64,000 nucleotides of DNA from QYQD01 sp040754095 (GTDB lineage Bacteria; Desulfobacterota; QYQD01): the NCBI GenBank assembly GCA_040754095.1, contig JBFMFO010000006.1:1-64000 (forward strand), in the 5' to 3' direction. Under the pieces are notes generated by a model. It had not been told where the DNA came from. It worked only from the letters and a program-made list of their open reading frames with translations, and made no database searches. The position numbers and the translations under genes were made by a program. Positions 57,485 through 64,000 of the stretch are shown here, one piece after another; position 1 is the stretch's first letter, and every line of letters begins with the position of its first letter.

Positions 57485-58654
57485 ATGTCAAGGGTCCTGG
57501 TATTGGATGGTAATCAGCGAAGCGCCTTGGCTGCTACCCGGTCGTTAGGGCGCAAGGGCATTTATGTGACAGTCGCCGACGAAAATAAAAACAACCTGTC
57601 TGCTGCCTCAAAATATGCCAAAGAGGATTTTGTATATCCGTCGCCCTACCGCGAGCCGTTAGACTTCCTGGAGGTGCTACGGGCCGAAACGGTCAAAAGG
57701 GGGGTTAGGATTATTTTCCCGATGACCGATGTCACTACGGCCCTTTTGCTGGAACACAGGTCGGCTTTTCCCGATATAGATATTCCCTTCGGCGATTTTA
57801 GCGCCTATGAAATGCTGACAGATAAATGGAAACTTTTTCAGATGGCGCAGGATATAGGAATCCCAATTCCCAGGACATGGTTCATTGAGAGTGTGGATCG
57901 GCTGGAGCAGGCAATTCCAGACCTTACCTATCCTGTTGTCCTGAAGCCATACCGTTCGCGGATCTTCTGCAATGGGCATTGGGAGGCTACGAGCGTAAGA
58001 TATGCCGGTTCTGAAGGTGAGTTAAGAAAAATAGTGTCCGGGGAGGACGCCTTTGCCCGACATCCATTCCTGATTCAGGAAAAAATCCAAGGTACGGGGC
58101 AGGGGGTATTCGCACTCTATGCACATGGTAAGCCCCTGGTTTTTTTCGCCCACCGTCGCCTGAGGGAAAAACCACCTTCAGGCGGGGTTAGTGTACTACG
58201 GGAGAGCATACCTGTTGATCCGACCATGCAGGAGACGGCAAAAAGGCTGCTTGACCGTGCGGCGTGGCACGGAGTAGCCATGGTTGAATTCAAGGTGGAT
58301 AGGGAAGGGACGCCATACCTTATGGAAGTGAATGCCCGCTTCTGGGGATCACTTCAACTTGCTATTGATGCCGGGGTCGATTTCCCTTGGTTGCTTTACC
58401 AACTGGCAACCGGAGAAAATCTTAACAGAGTCAATAGCTACAAAATCGGCGTTAAAAGTCGTTGGCTCCTAGGCGATCTGGATCATCTTTATCTGACATT
58501 TAAAAATTCCGGACAGTATCCGGCCTATTCGAAGTGGCAGGCAATAATCCACTTCTTGAATTTCTTTGAAAAGAATACGAGATATGAGGTTAATCGGTGG
58601 GATGATTTGAGGCCTTTTCTTTTTGAACTGAAACAGTATTGCTCCGGCAATTGA
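57485..58654 (+). CDS. ATP-grasp domain protein
   Basis: A 389-residue ATP-grasp ligase. The N-terminal Rossmann-like part is SRVLVLDGNQRSALAATRSLGRKGIYVTVADENKNN; the ATP-grasp core has YPVVLKPYRSR, FLIQEKIQGTGQGVFALYAHGKPLVFFAHRRLREKPPSGG and VAMVEFKVDREGTPYLMEVNARFWGSL. It resembles PylC/carbamoyl-phosphate-synthase-like enzymes found in surface-glycan loci. The carboxylate and amine joined are unknown. Its end overlaps the frame of the acyltransferase only if the longer start of that gene is used. Confidence 0.82.
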   Translation: MSRVLVLDGNQRSALAATRSLGRKGIYVTVADENKNNLSAASKYAKEDFVYPSPYREPLDFLEVLRAETVKRGVRIIFPMTDVTTALLLEHRSAFPDIDIPFGDFSAYEMLTDKWKLFQMAQDIGIPIPRTWFIESVDRLEQAIPDLTYPVVLKPYRSRIFCNGHWEATSVRYAGSEGELRKIVSGEDAFARHPFLIQEKIQGTGQGVFALYAHGKPLVFFAHRRLREKPPSGGVSVLRESIPVDPTMQETAKRLLDRAAWHGVAMVEFKVDREGTPYLMEVNARFWGSLQLAIDAGVDFPWLLYQLATGENLNRVNSYKIGVKSRWLLGDLDHLYLTFKNSGQYPAYSKWQAIIHFLNFFEKNTRYEVNRWDDLRPFLFELKQYCSGN

Positions 58655-58680
58655 AACAGTATATCGAATGTGACGAGTAT

Positions 58681-59742
58681 ATGGAGTTAACAGGTTACAC
58701 AATCACGGGCAAATCAGAGCACTTAGCATTCTTAGATAGTTTACGCGCGATTGCAATAATCATGGTTGTTGGGGTTCACGCGTTAGGTTATTCTATAACG
58801 CTTTCTCAAATACAGCATGATATAATTTTATTTGTTATTCACACTGTTTCTGTTCCACTTTTTTTTCTAGTTGACGGATACATATTTGCCAGGAACGAAA
58901 CACATTCGAGTAATTATACCTATAAGGGCTATATTAAAAAGAGCTTTTTCAGGTTGCTTGTTCCATGGGTAATTTTTACATTGATTTATACCCTTGCGCG
59001 ATATGTTTTTGAGTTGACTGGTTTGCTTAATGACAGGCTCATTCTTGGTAATTCTTTACCGCAAATAATTATATCAGCCTATGGAGCCGTATATGCGCCT
59101 CAAATGTATTTTCTGTTCTCTCTGTTTTTGATACGTCTATGCTTTCCCATGTTAAAGATAATCCTATCTTTCAAGAATTACGGCTTGTCTTTTCTATTTT
59201 TTCTCTATTATGCGGTTTATGTAAACACCATTCCGTATATTTCTAATTATTTAAAAATTGATGGCGGGCAAGAGCCCATACTACATGCCTTGTGGGGATT
59301 TCAATTTTATTTTGCCGGTGTTATTATCTATAAGTTTTCACAAAATTATGACCTTAAGAAATTGTTGCCCCCGCTGGTAATGCTTTTAATGTTTGTTCTA
59401 TTAATACGATACAAATTCCGACTGTATAACTTGGATCATCTTACCCAGTATTTATATCTGTTAAGCATTTTTTTCTTCTTCGCTTTTTATTGCACACCGG
59501 GAATTCCACCCTTGAATCTCATTGGGAAAAATACAATGGGAATCTATTTGATTCATGCACCTATAATTTTGAAAATGGTGTCTTTATTTTTAAACAAGTT
59601 CGTATATGTTCCAATTTATTCTTTTCTTTCAATATGGATTACTGCTTTGCTATTGAGCTGTTGCATTGCGTTAGTAGTCAACAAAGTTCCGTATGGTTGT
59701 TTATTATTTGGACTAAAATACCAACGAAGTACCGTAGGTTAA
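58681..59742 (+). CDS. membrane acyltransferase (OafA-like), AT-rich
   Basis: A 353-residue protein of acyltransferase family 3. LAFLDSLRAIAIIMVVGVHALGYS near residue 15 holds the conserved His of the family, with RLLVPWVIFTLIY and about ten membrane helices. GKNTMGIYLIHAPIILKMV is the C-terminal motif. ATG 58681 fits better than 58639, which overlaps the preceding gene. The gene is visibly richer in A and T than its neighbours and uses more TTA, ATA and TTT codons, a sign of transfer. It would add acetyl groups to the glycan. Confidence 0.85.
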   Translation: MELTGYTITGKSEHLAFLDSLRAIAIIMVVGVHALGYSITLSQIQHDIILFVIHTVSVPLFFLVDGYIFARNETHSSNYTYKGYIKKSFFRLLVPWVIFTLIYTLARYVFELTGLLNDRLILGNSLPQIIISAYGAVYAPQMYFLFSLFLIRLCFPMLKIILSFKNYGLSFLFFLYYAVYVNTIPYISNYLKIDGGQEPILHALWGFQFYFAGVIIYKFSQNYDLKKLLPPLVMLLMFVLLIRYKFRLYNLDHLTQYLYLLSIFFFFAFYCTPGIPPLNLIGKNTMGIYLIHAPIILKMVSLFLNKFVYVPIYSFLSIWITALLLSCCIALVVNKVPYGCLLFGLKYQRSTVG

Positions 59743-59775
59743 AACCGTCATAGATCGTTCGAGTTGAAGGAACGG

Positions 59776-60528
59776 ATGCGAATATTTAGGGGAATTTTAC
59801 ACGTTCATTCTGATTTTTCCTATGACGGGAGGAATACTATCCCTGAATGGGCCGCCTTTTTGAGGGCTAAGGGTTATAATTTCGTCTGTCTAACCGAACA
59901 CGACGACGATTTTGATGATGCAAAAATGGCAGGGCTGGTCGAGGAATGCCGGAAGGGTTCCACCCCGTCTTTTCACGTGATACCTGGTCTGGAATTCCGC
60001 TGCGCCAACAAGGTGCATATCCTTGGTCTCGGCTTGACCAAATTTTACAAGACAAATGACCCGATAGAGGCTGCTCAATTTATAAGGGATAATAACGGTG
60101 TTTCTGTTATCGCCCATCCAAGAGGATACGAAAGAAATATAACAGAGGAACTTATTAAGACTGTAGATAGTATAGAGATATGGAACGGCGCCAAGGACAG
60201 CCGTTTTTTCCCGCATCATGAGGTCTTGGGTCTTTACAAAGGATGGAAGGAAGTTAACCCGAACCTTATTGCGATAGGCGGGGCCGACGTCCACGGCGTG
60301 GACTCTTATTTTCAGTTGGATGTGCATATTACCGATAACGGTAGTGCGAAGTGGAATGTTAAGAACTTAAGAGACGGTGGCCTTCGAAAAATTTGCGGCC
60401 GCTACTTTTCAATCTCTTCAGGAAAGCCGGGATTGCCGATGACATGCTTACGAGGCATGAGGTTGGTTTACGACCGTGTTAAGACCTGGAGAGACATACA
60501 AAAAGGAAAACCTGACACTAACCGCTAA
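59776..60528 (+). CDS. PHP domain metal-dependent phosphoesterase
   Basis: A 250-residue protein. RIFRGILHVHSDFSYDGRNTIPEWAAFLRAKGYNFVCLTEHDDDFDD is the PHP motif I-II with HxH and EHD; VIPGLEFRCANKVHILGLG, VSVIAHPRGYER and GGADVHGVDS supply the remaining metal ligands. I use ATG 59776 (after GAAGGAAC) and not the TTG at 59764. Its substrate is unknown; in polysaccharide loci such proteins may handle sugar phosphates. Confidence 0.83.
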   Translation: MRIFRGILHVHSDFSYDGRNTIPEWAAFLRAKGYNFVCLTEHDDDFDDAKMAGLVEECRKGSTPSFHVIPGLEFRCANKVHILGLGLTKFYKTNDPIEAAQFIRDNNGVSVIAHPRGYERNITEELIKTVDSIEIWNGAKDSRFFPHHEVLGLYKGWKEVNPNLIAIGGADVHGVDSYFQLDVHITDNGSAKWNVKNLRDGGLRKICGRYFSISSGKPGLPMTCLRGMRLVYDRVKTWRDIQKGKPDTNR

Positions 60529-60554
60529 CCCCTACACGCTATACGCTAACTTAC

Positions 60555-61805
60555 ATGGAACATCAAGAAATCGGATTAACTGGGCGTGGAGAAAGAATAA
60601 GCCTTAGCTTCCTGGCCTGTATCGTTTATTTCTTCTTTGAATACATGAGGCTTCAGGAGAAGTACGCCATTTTTTATGGATTATCGCTTGGCAAGGTCAG
60701 CGCTATTATTTTCCTTATTGCCTTTTTTCTTGACGGGAATACTTTTTCATACAGGAACAGGATCAATAAATATATCATCGCCTTTTCCATCTGGATGATT
60801 CTGACGGCGATCACCGGCATTAACTTGAATGAGTCAATCGATCGATTAACGGATATTTTAAAATTTTTTCTTATATACTTTCTTGCAATTAACGTCATAA
60901 ATAATAGAAGGCAGCTTTACATACTTATCGTAACCCTGCTTCTCCTTTATCTCTCCTACACCAATTTTTCCTTGCGCCAGTGGGCGGCTCAAGGTTTTTA
61001 TTCAGGCATTCACGGGACATTTGTCGGCAGCGGCTTCTTCAATAATGCCAATGACATGGGCGCTGCATTGTGTGCTTTTTGGGGGGTCAGTCTCGGTATG
61101 GCGTTTGCTGACAAGAAGGTCCTCTTCGGTTTCTTCAAAATGAAATGGTTCCATATATTAAACACACTGGCATTTGTGTTGAGTATCTTAATAACAAGCG
61201 CCAGAGGCGCTACGTTGGGATTGGCCGGTAGCGCTGTTTATGCAGCCTTCAAGAGCAGGAAGCGGGTTCTCTGGTCCGTAACATTGGTTATAACCAGCAT
61301 CATCTATATGGGCCTCATCTCCCCTCAACAGTGGGAGAGGTTTAGGACGATGGGTGATGTTGAGGACAAGACGGCACAGGAAAGGATTGAAAATTGGAAG
61401 GCTGCTTTAGACATGTTCCAGGACTATCCGATCACAGGGGTAGGCGTAGGCAACTATGTGGAGGCAAACAACCGCATTTACCATACAGGAATCCCCTATG
61501 TGCAGCATAATATATATCTCCAGGCCCTAACAGAGACCGGATTGCCCGGCTTGGCGATTGTAATACTGATGATAATCGGTTTTTTTAAAAATCAGATGGA
61601 GACAAAAAAAATACTGGAGAGTGAAAAGATTGATGATCCTTTTTACAAGGGCCTTGCTAATGGATTAAATATTTCGATGATCGGGTTCCTGATCGCCGGA
61701 TTTTTCATTACTGTTTTGTTTTATCCGTTTTTCTGGGTGAATTTGACCATTAGTGTTGCGTTGAAGAAAATCGTTGAAAAAAAAGTCTCCCCTCAGGTTG
61801 CATAG
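60555..61805 (+). CDS. O-antigen ligase/Wzy-like polymerase, exosortase-associated
   Basis: A 416-residue integral membrane protein with about ten helices. ITSARGATLGLAGSAVYAAFKSRKRVL and the long periplasmic loop ending ITGVGVGNYVEANNRIYHTGIPYVQHNIYLQALTETGLPGL make up the Wzy_C motif, in which the His and Arg are thought to act in glycan transfer. Exosortase loci carry a special O-glycosylation ligase of this type. The spacer before it holds a CACGCTATACGC repeat. Confidence 0.85.
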   Translation: MEHQEIGLTGRGERISLSFLACIVYFFFEYMRLQEKYAIFYGLSLGKVSAIIFLIAFFLDGNTFSYRNRINKYIIAFSIWMILTAITGINLNESIDRLTDILKFFLIYFLAINVINNRRQLYILIVTLLLLYLSYTNFSLRQWAAQGFYSGIHGTFVGSGFFNNANDMGAALCAFWGVSLGMAFADKKVLFGFFKMKWFHILNTLAFVLSILITSARGATLGLAGSAVYAAFKSRKRVLWSVTLVITSIIYMGLISPQQWERFRTMGDVEDKTAQERIENWKAALDMFQDYPITGVGVGNYVEANNRIYHTGIPYVQHNIYLQALTETGLPGLAIVILMIIGFFKNQMETKKILESEKIDDPFYKGLANGLNISMIGFLIAGFFITVLFYPFFWVNLTISVALKKIVEKKVSPQVA

Positions 61806-61878
61806 CGATTTGTTATTCGTCCATTTTATAGTTAAGTTCAGCAGGCCTTAAGACGTCTGATAGAAGAAAAGATTTTTA

Positions 61879-63405
61879 ATGATGAACCCCAAACAGGCGG
61901 ACAACATACATCCTTCAATATCGTTAAAGAGGCTCTTCGGCCATACGGCTGTTTACACTGTCGGCATGGTAGCGCAGAAGGTTATAGGGTTCTTGATGAT
62001 TCCCGTTTATACCCGGTATCTATTGCCTGCCGATTACGGTGTCCTTGAGCTCCTGACGACGACATTCGAAATAGTCGGTATATTTGCCGGGATGGGCGTG
62101 ACTGTTGCCATGACACGGCATTATTATCAGTATGATAAAGATAAGGACCGTAAGGCGGTAGTCAGTACTGCATTGATTATTAGTCTGGTTGTTTATCCTT
62201 TGACAATAGGCATCCTGTATTTGCTTTCAGGAAAAATTTCGCGGCTCATTTTTGGTACGGATATATACAGATTACACCTTAATCTCATGATTTTTAGTTT
62301 TTTGGGATCAACTCTCCTGGAAATTCCTCTTGCCTACCTAAGGGTGAGAGAAAGATCGGTCAGGTTTGTGCTGCTGGGCTTGGCCCGATTGTTAATAGCC
62401 CTCAGCCTGAATATATATTTTGTCTGCATACTGAAGCTTGCTGTAATAGGAGTTCTTTACAGCGGAATAATAACTGGGGGATTATTAAGTGCCTATCTTG
62501 TCTTTTCCACTATCAAAGATACTGGTTTAAATTTTTCGCGGCATAAGGCGAAGGAGATGATGCGCTATGGGGTGCCGATTGCGTTCTCTTTTCTGGGCAG
62601 CTTTGTGCTGACTTTTTCAGACCGTTATTTTCTGAGGGTTTACAGTTCTCTTGCAGAGGTCGGAGTTTACTCCCTCGCCTACAGATTCGCAGGAGTTATT
62701 CCATTCCTGGTAGTAACACCGTTTATGCAGATGTGGGGTGTGAAGCGCTTTGAGATAGCAAACCTCCCGGATGCCCATGACATGTTTAGAAAATTATTCA
62801 ATTACTATGCCTTCGTGTTAATTACCGTGGGTCTTATATTGTCAATTTTTATCAAGCCGGTCGTTCATCTGGTTGCCACTCCGTCGTATTATGCCGCGCA
62901 TCATATCGTGCCGATGTTGATATTGTCATACCTTATCTATGGTTTCTTAAATATGATCAATATCGGGATACTGGTTTCAAGGAAGACAATATACATGAGT
63001 TTTGCCTATCTTATCAGCAGCCTCGTATGCCTGGGAAGCAATTTCATGCTTATACCCAGGTGGGGGGCGGCAGGCGCTGCATGGGCTACTGTCATATCTT
63101 ATCTTGTGTTATTTATGTTTAGCTATCGCTTTTCGCAGTCTTTGTACAAGCTCAATTATGATTGGTATCCTATCGGAAAACTTATTTTTGCAGCGATAAT
63201 CTTGTATTTTGTCGGTTATAGATACGACCCTTCTGACACTTATTTGTCAATAATGCTGCGCCTTTTTTTGTTGGGTTGTTACTTGGCGTATGCCTTTTTA
63301 GGCGGATATTTCACCCGGGATGAGAAAAGGACAATCATAGGGATGATTGCTAATCCCCTGGCCGGCTCCGGGCAGTTGTTTGGAAATCCTTCAGTAAAGA
63401 AATAG
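61879..63405 (+). CDS. oligosaccharide flippase (Wzx-like)
   Basis: A 508-residue protein with about twelve to fourteen membrane helices. LFGHTAVYTVGMVAQKVIGFLMIPVYTRYLLPADYGVLELLTTTFEIVGIFAGMGVTVAMTRHYYQY is the polysaccharide biosynthesis/flippase start. It should move lipid-linked repeat units to the periplasm for polymerisation by the preceding gene's product. ATG ATG codons at 61879 and 61882 leave the start open by one residue. Confidence 0.9.
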   Translation: MMNPKQADNIHPSISLKRLFGHTAVYTVGMVAQKVIGFLMIPVYTRYLLPADYGVLELLTTTFEIVGIFAGMGVTVAMTRHYYQYDKDKDRKAVVSTALIISLVVYPLTIGILYLLSGKISRLIFGTDIYRLHLNLMIFSFLGSTLLEIPLAYLRVRERSVRFVLLGLARLLIALSLNIYFVCILKLAVIGVLYSGIITGGLLSAYLVFSTIKDTGLNFSRHKAKEMMRYGVPIAFSFLGSFVLTFSDRYFLRVYSSLAEVGVYSLAYRFAGVIPFLVVTPFMQMWGVKRFEIANLPDAHDMFRKLFNYYAFVLITVGLILSIFIKPVVHLVATPSYYAAHHIVPMLILSYLIYGFLNMINIGILVSRKTIYMSFAYLISSLVCLGSNFMLIPRWGAAGAAWATVISYLVLFMFSYRFSQSLYKLNYDWYPIGKLIFAAIILYFVGYRYDPSDTYLSIMLRLFLLGCYLAYAFLGGYFTRDEKRTIIGMIANPLAGSGQLFGNPSVKK

Positions 63406-63420
63406 ACACTATATTACAAC

Positions 63421-64000
63421 ATGAAAAACAGTTTGAAGGTAGCTATAGCCGTCCCCAAATTTCCCAATCCGGTCCAGCCCTATATTTTTAACCAGATACT
63501 ATTTTTGAAGAAGCGGGGCTTCCTGGCCAATATTATTGCGAATACCGGTAAAAATGAGTATTACGGACATGAGGCGAATATACGCAGGTTAATCGACGAT
63601 ACCATTTACGTCAATCTGGATGGTTGTCGGAATTGTTTGAAGGAGATTTTCCCCGGCTTTTTTAATAATTCCAGTCTCCTGTCAGGCCTTAAAAAATGGC
63701 CGGGGCTGATTAAATCTAAAAACTGGCAAAGATATGGGGTAAAATATTTTGTCAAGGAATTGTTACGAGTAAAGGTCTTATCCGTTTCGCGGTTTGACAT
63801 TATACATTCCCATTCCGTGTTTACCAGCTATGATTACCTGTTTTTGAAAGAAGTTTATGGAATACCCTTGATTACAACCTTTCATGGGTTGCAGCCAAAT
63901 AATGTTAAGCCCTTGGATGGGCTTAAATTTCAGAGCCTCCTTGCCGTTGGAGACATTTTCTTAGTGAATACCGAGTTTGCCAAGGCCCAGTTGGTCTCCT
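63421..64000 (+). CDS. glycosyltransferase (GT4-like), cut by the right edge
   Basis: A frame opens at ATG 63421 and stays open for 193 codons to the window end. KVAIAVPKFPNPVQPYIFNQILFLKKRGF is a GT-B N-terminal strand and helix, FDIIHSHSVFTSYDYLFLKEVYGIPLITTFHGLQPN is the usual acceptor-side loop, and VGDIFLVNTEFAKAQL follows. The catalytic C-terminal domain is not in view. Fifteen bases separate it from the flippase gene. Confidence 0.85.
   Translation, partial: MKNSLKVAIAVPKFPNPVQPYIFNQILFLKKRGFLANIIANTGKNEYYGHEANIRRLIDDTIYVNLDGCRNCLKEIFPGFFNNSSLLSGLKKWPGLIKSKNWQRYGVKYFVKELLRVKVLSVSRFDIIHSHSVFTSYDYLFLKEVYGIPLITTFHGLQPNNVKPLDGLKFQSLLAVGDIFLVNTEFAKAQLVS

Noticed and set aside
1..64000. tRNA or rRNA genes
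   Set aside because: No cloverleaf with GGTTCGAATCC-type arm and acceptor stem, and no rRNA-like stretch, was recognised by eye. A covariance-model search would be decisive.
36657..64000. PEP-CTERM substrate proteins within the exosortase locus
   Set aside because: No predicted protein ends in VPEP followed by a hydrophobic helix and basic tail. Substrates must lie elsewhere.

Overview
The window reads as chromosome of a strictly anaerobic, probably sulfate-reducing member of the Desulfobacterota (former Deltaproteobacteria). The evidence is the company of genes: a Tmc-type transmembrane redox complex, an HdrA-MvhD fusion with an Mvh-type [NiFe] hydrogenase, the archaeal-type entry to aromatic biosynthesis (ADH synthase plus DHQ synthase II), a C-GCAxxG-C-C protein, and a large exosortase (XrtA/PEP-CTERM) exopolysaccharide locus. 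No species is named; no rRNA or tRNA gene was seen.

Layout. 1-3.0 kb is accessory: the N-terminus of an IS3-like transposase at the edge, an AbiTii-domain protein, a four-helix membrane protein and a small unknown, all on the minus strand, with a cloverleaf palindrome between them. 3.0-3.6 kb is a YkgJ-type Cys-cluster protein. 3.8-11.1 kb is one tightly packed aromatic operon (ADH synthase, DHQ synthase II, aroD, aroE, aroA, aroK, aroC, tyrA) preceded by a sigma-70 promoter, a 27-residue leader peptide rich in Tyr codons and two mutually exclusive GC hairpins: a classical-looking attenuator that I regard as the best regulatory find. 11.2-16.4 kb is tmcB1-tmcD-tmcC-tmcB2 behind a good -24/-12 (sigma-54) promoter, closed by a strong terminator and followed by a PAS-AAA+-Fis sigma-54 activator. 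17.9-24.0 kb carries a small unknown, a C-GCAxxG-C-C protein, hdrA-mvhD, mvhG and mvhA. 24.2-26.7 kb (minus) holds a stand-alone PocR domain protein, a decayed yjbQ and an HDOD-GAF protein. 27.4-36.3 kb is housekeeping: rho, rpmE, a DUF1385 protein, prfA, prmC, murA, sucC, sucD.

36.5-64.0 kb is the exosortase locus: export protein, beta-barrel, chain-length protein, ATPase, tyrosine autokinase, deacetylase, EpsI, exosortase, RfaH/NusG-like factor, FemAB protein, aminotransferase, PP-loop protein, phosphodiesterase superfamily protein, glycosyltransferases, ATP-grasp, acyltransferase, PHP protein, O-antigen ligase, flippase, and a glycosyltransferase cut by the right edge. Two further sigma-54 promoters sit ahead of the export gene and the NusG-like gene. 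A 1.9-kb toxin-antitoxin island (broken vapBC, hicBA, tacAT) lies between the intact 3' end of the phosphodiesterase gene and a decayed copy of that same 3' end.

Two sequence-level themes cut across the annotation. First, intergenic spaces are packed with degenerate short tandem motifs of about ten families, and these run into coding sequence: they make new N- or C-termini in several genes and two in-frame insertions in the XrtA deacetylase. Second, a two-hairpin element of 112-145 bp occurs three times, each time directly at the 3' end of a gene and in that gene's orientation.
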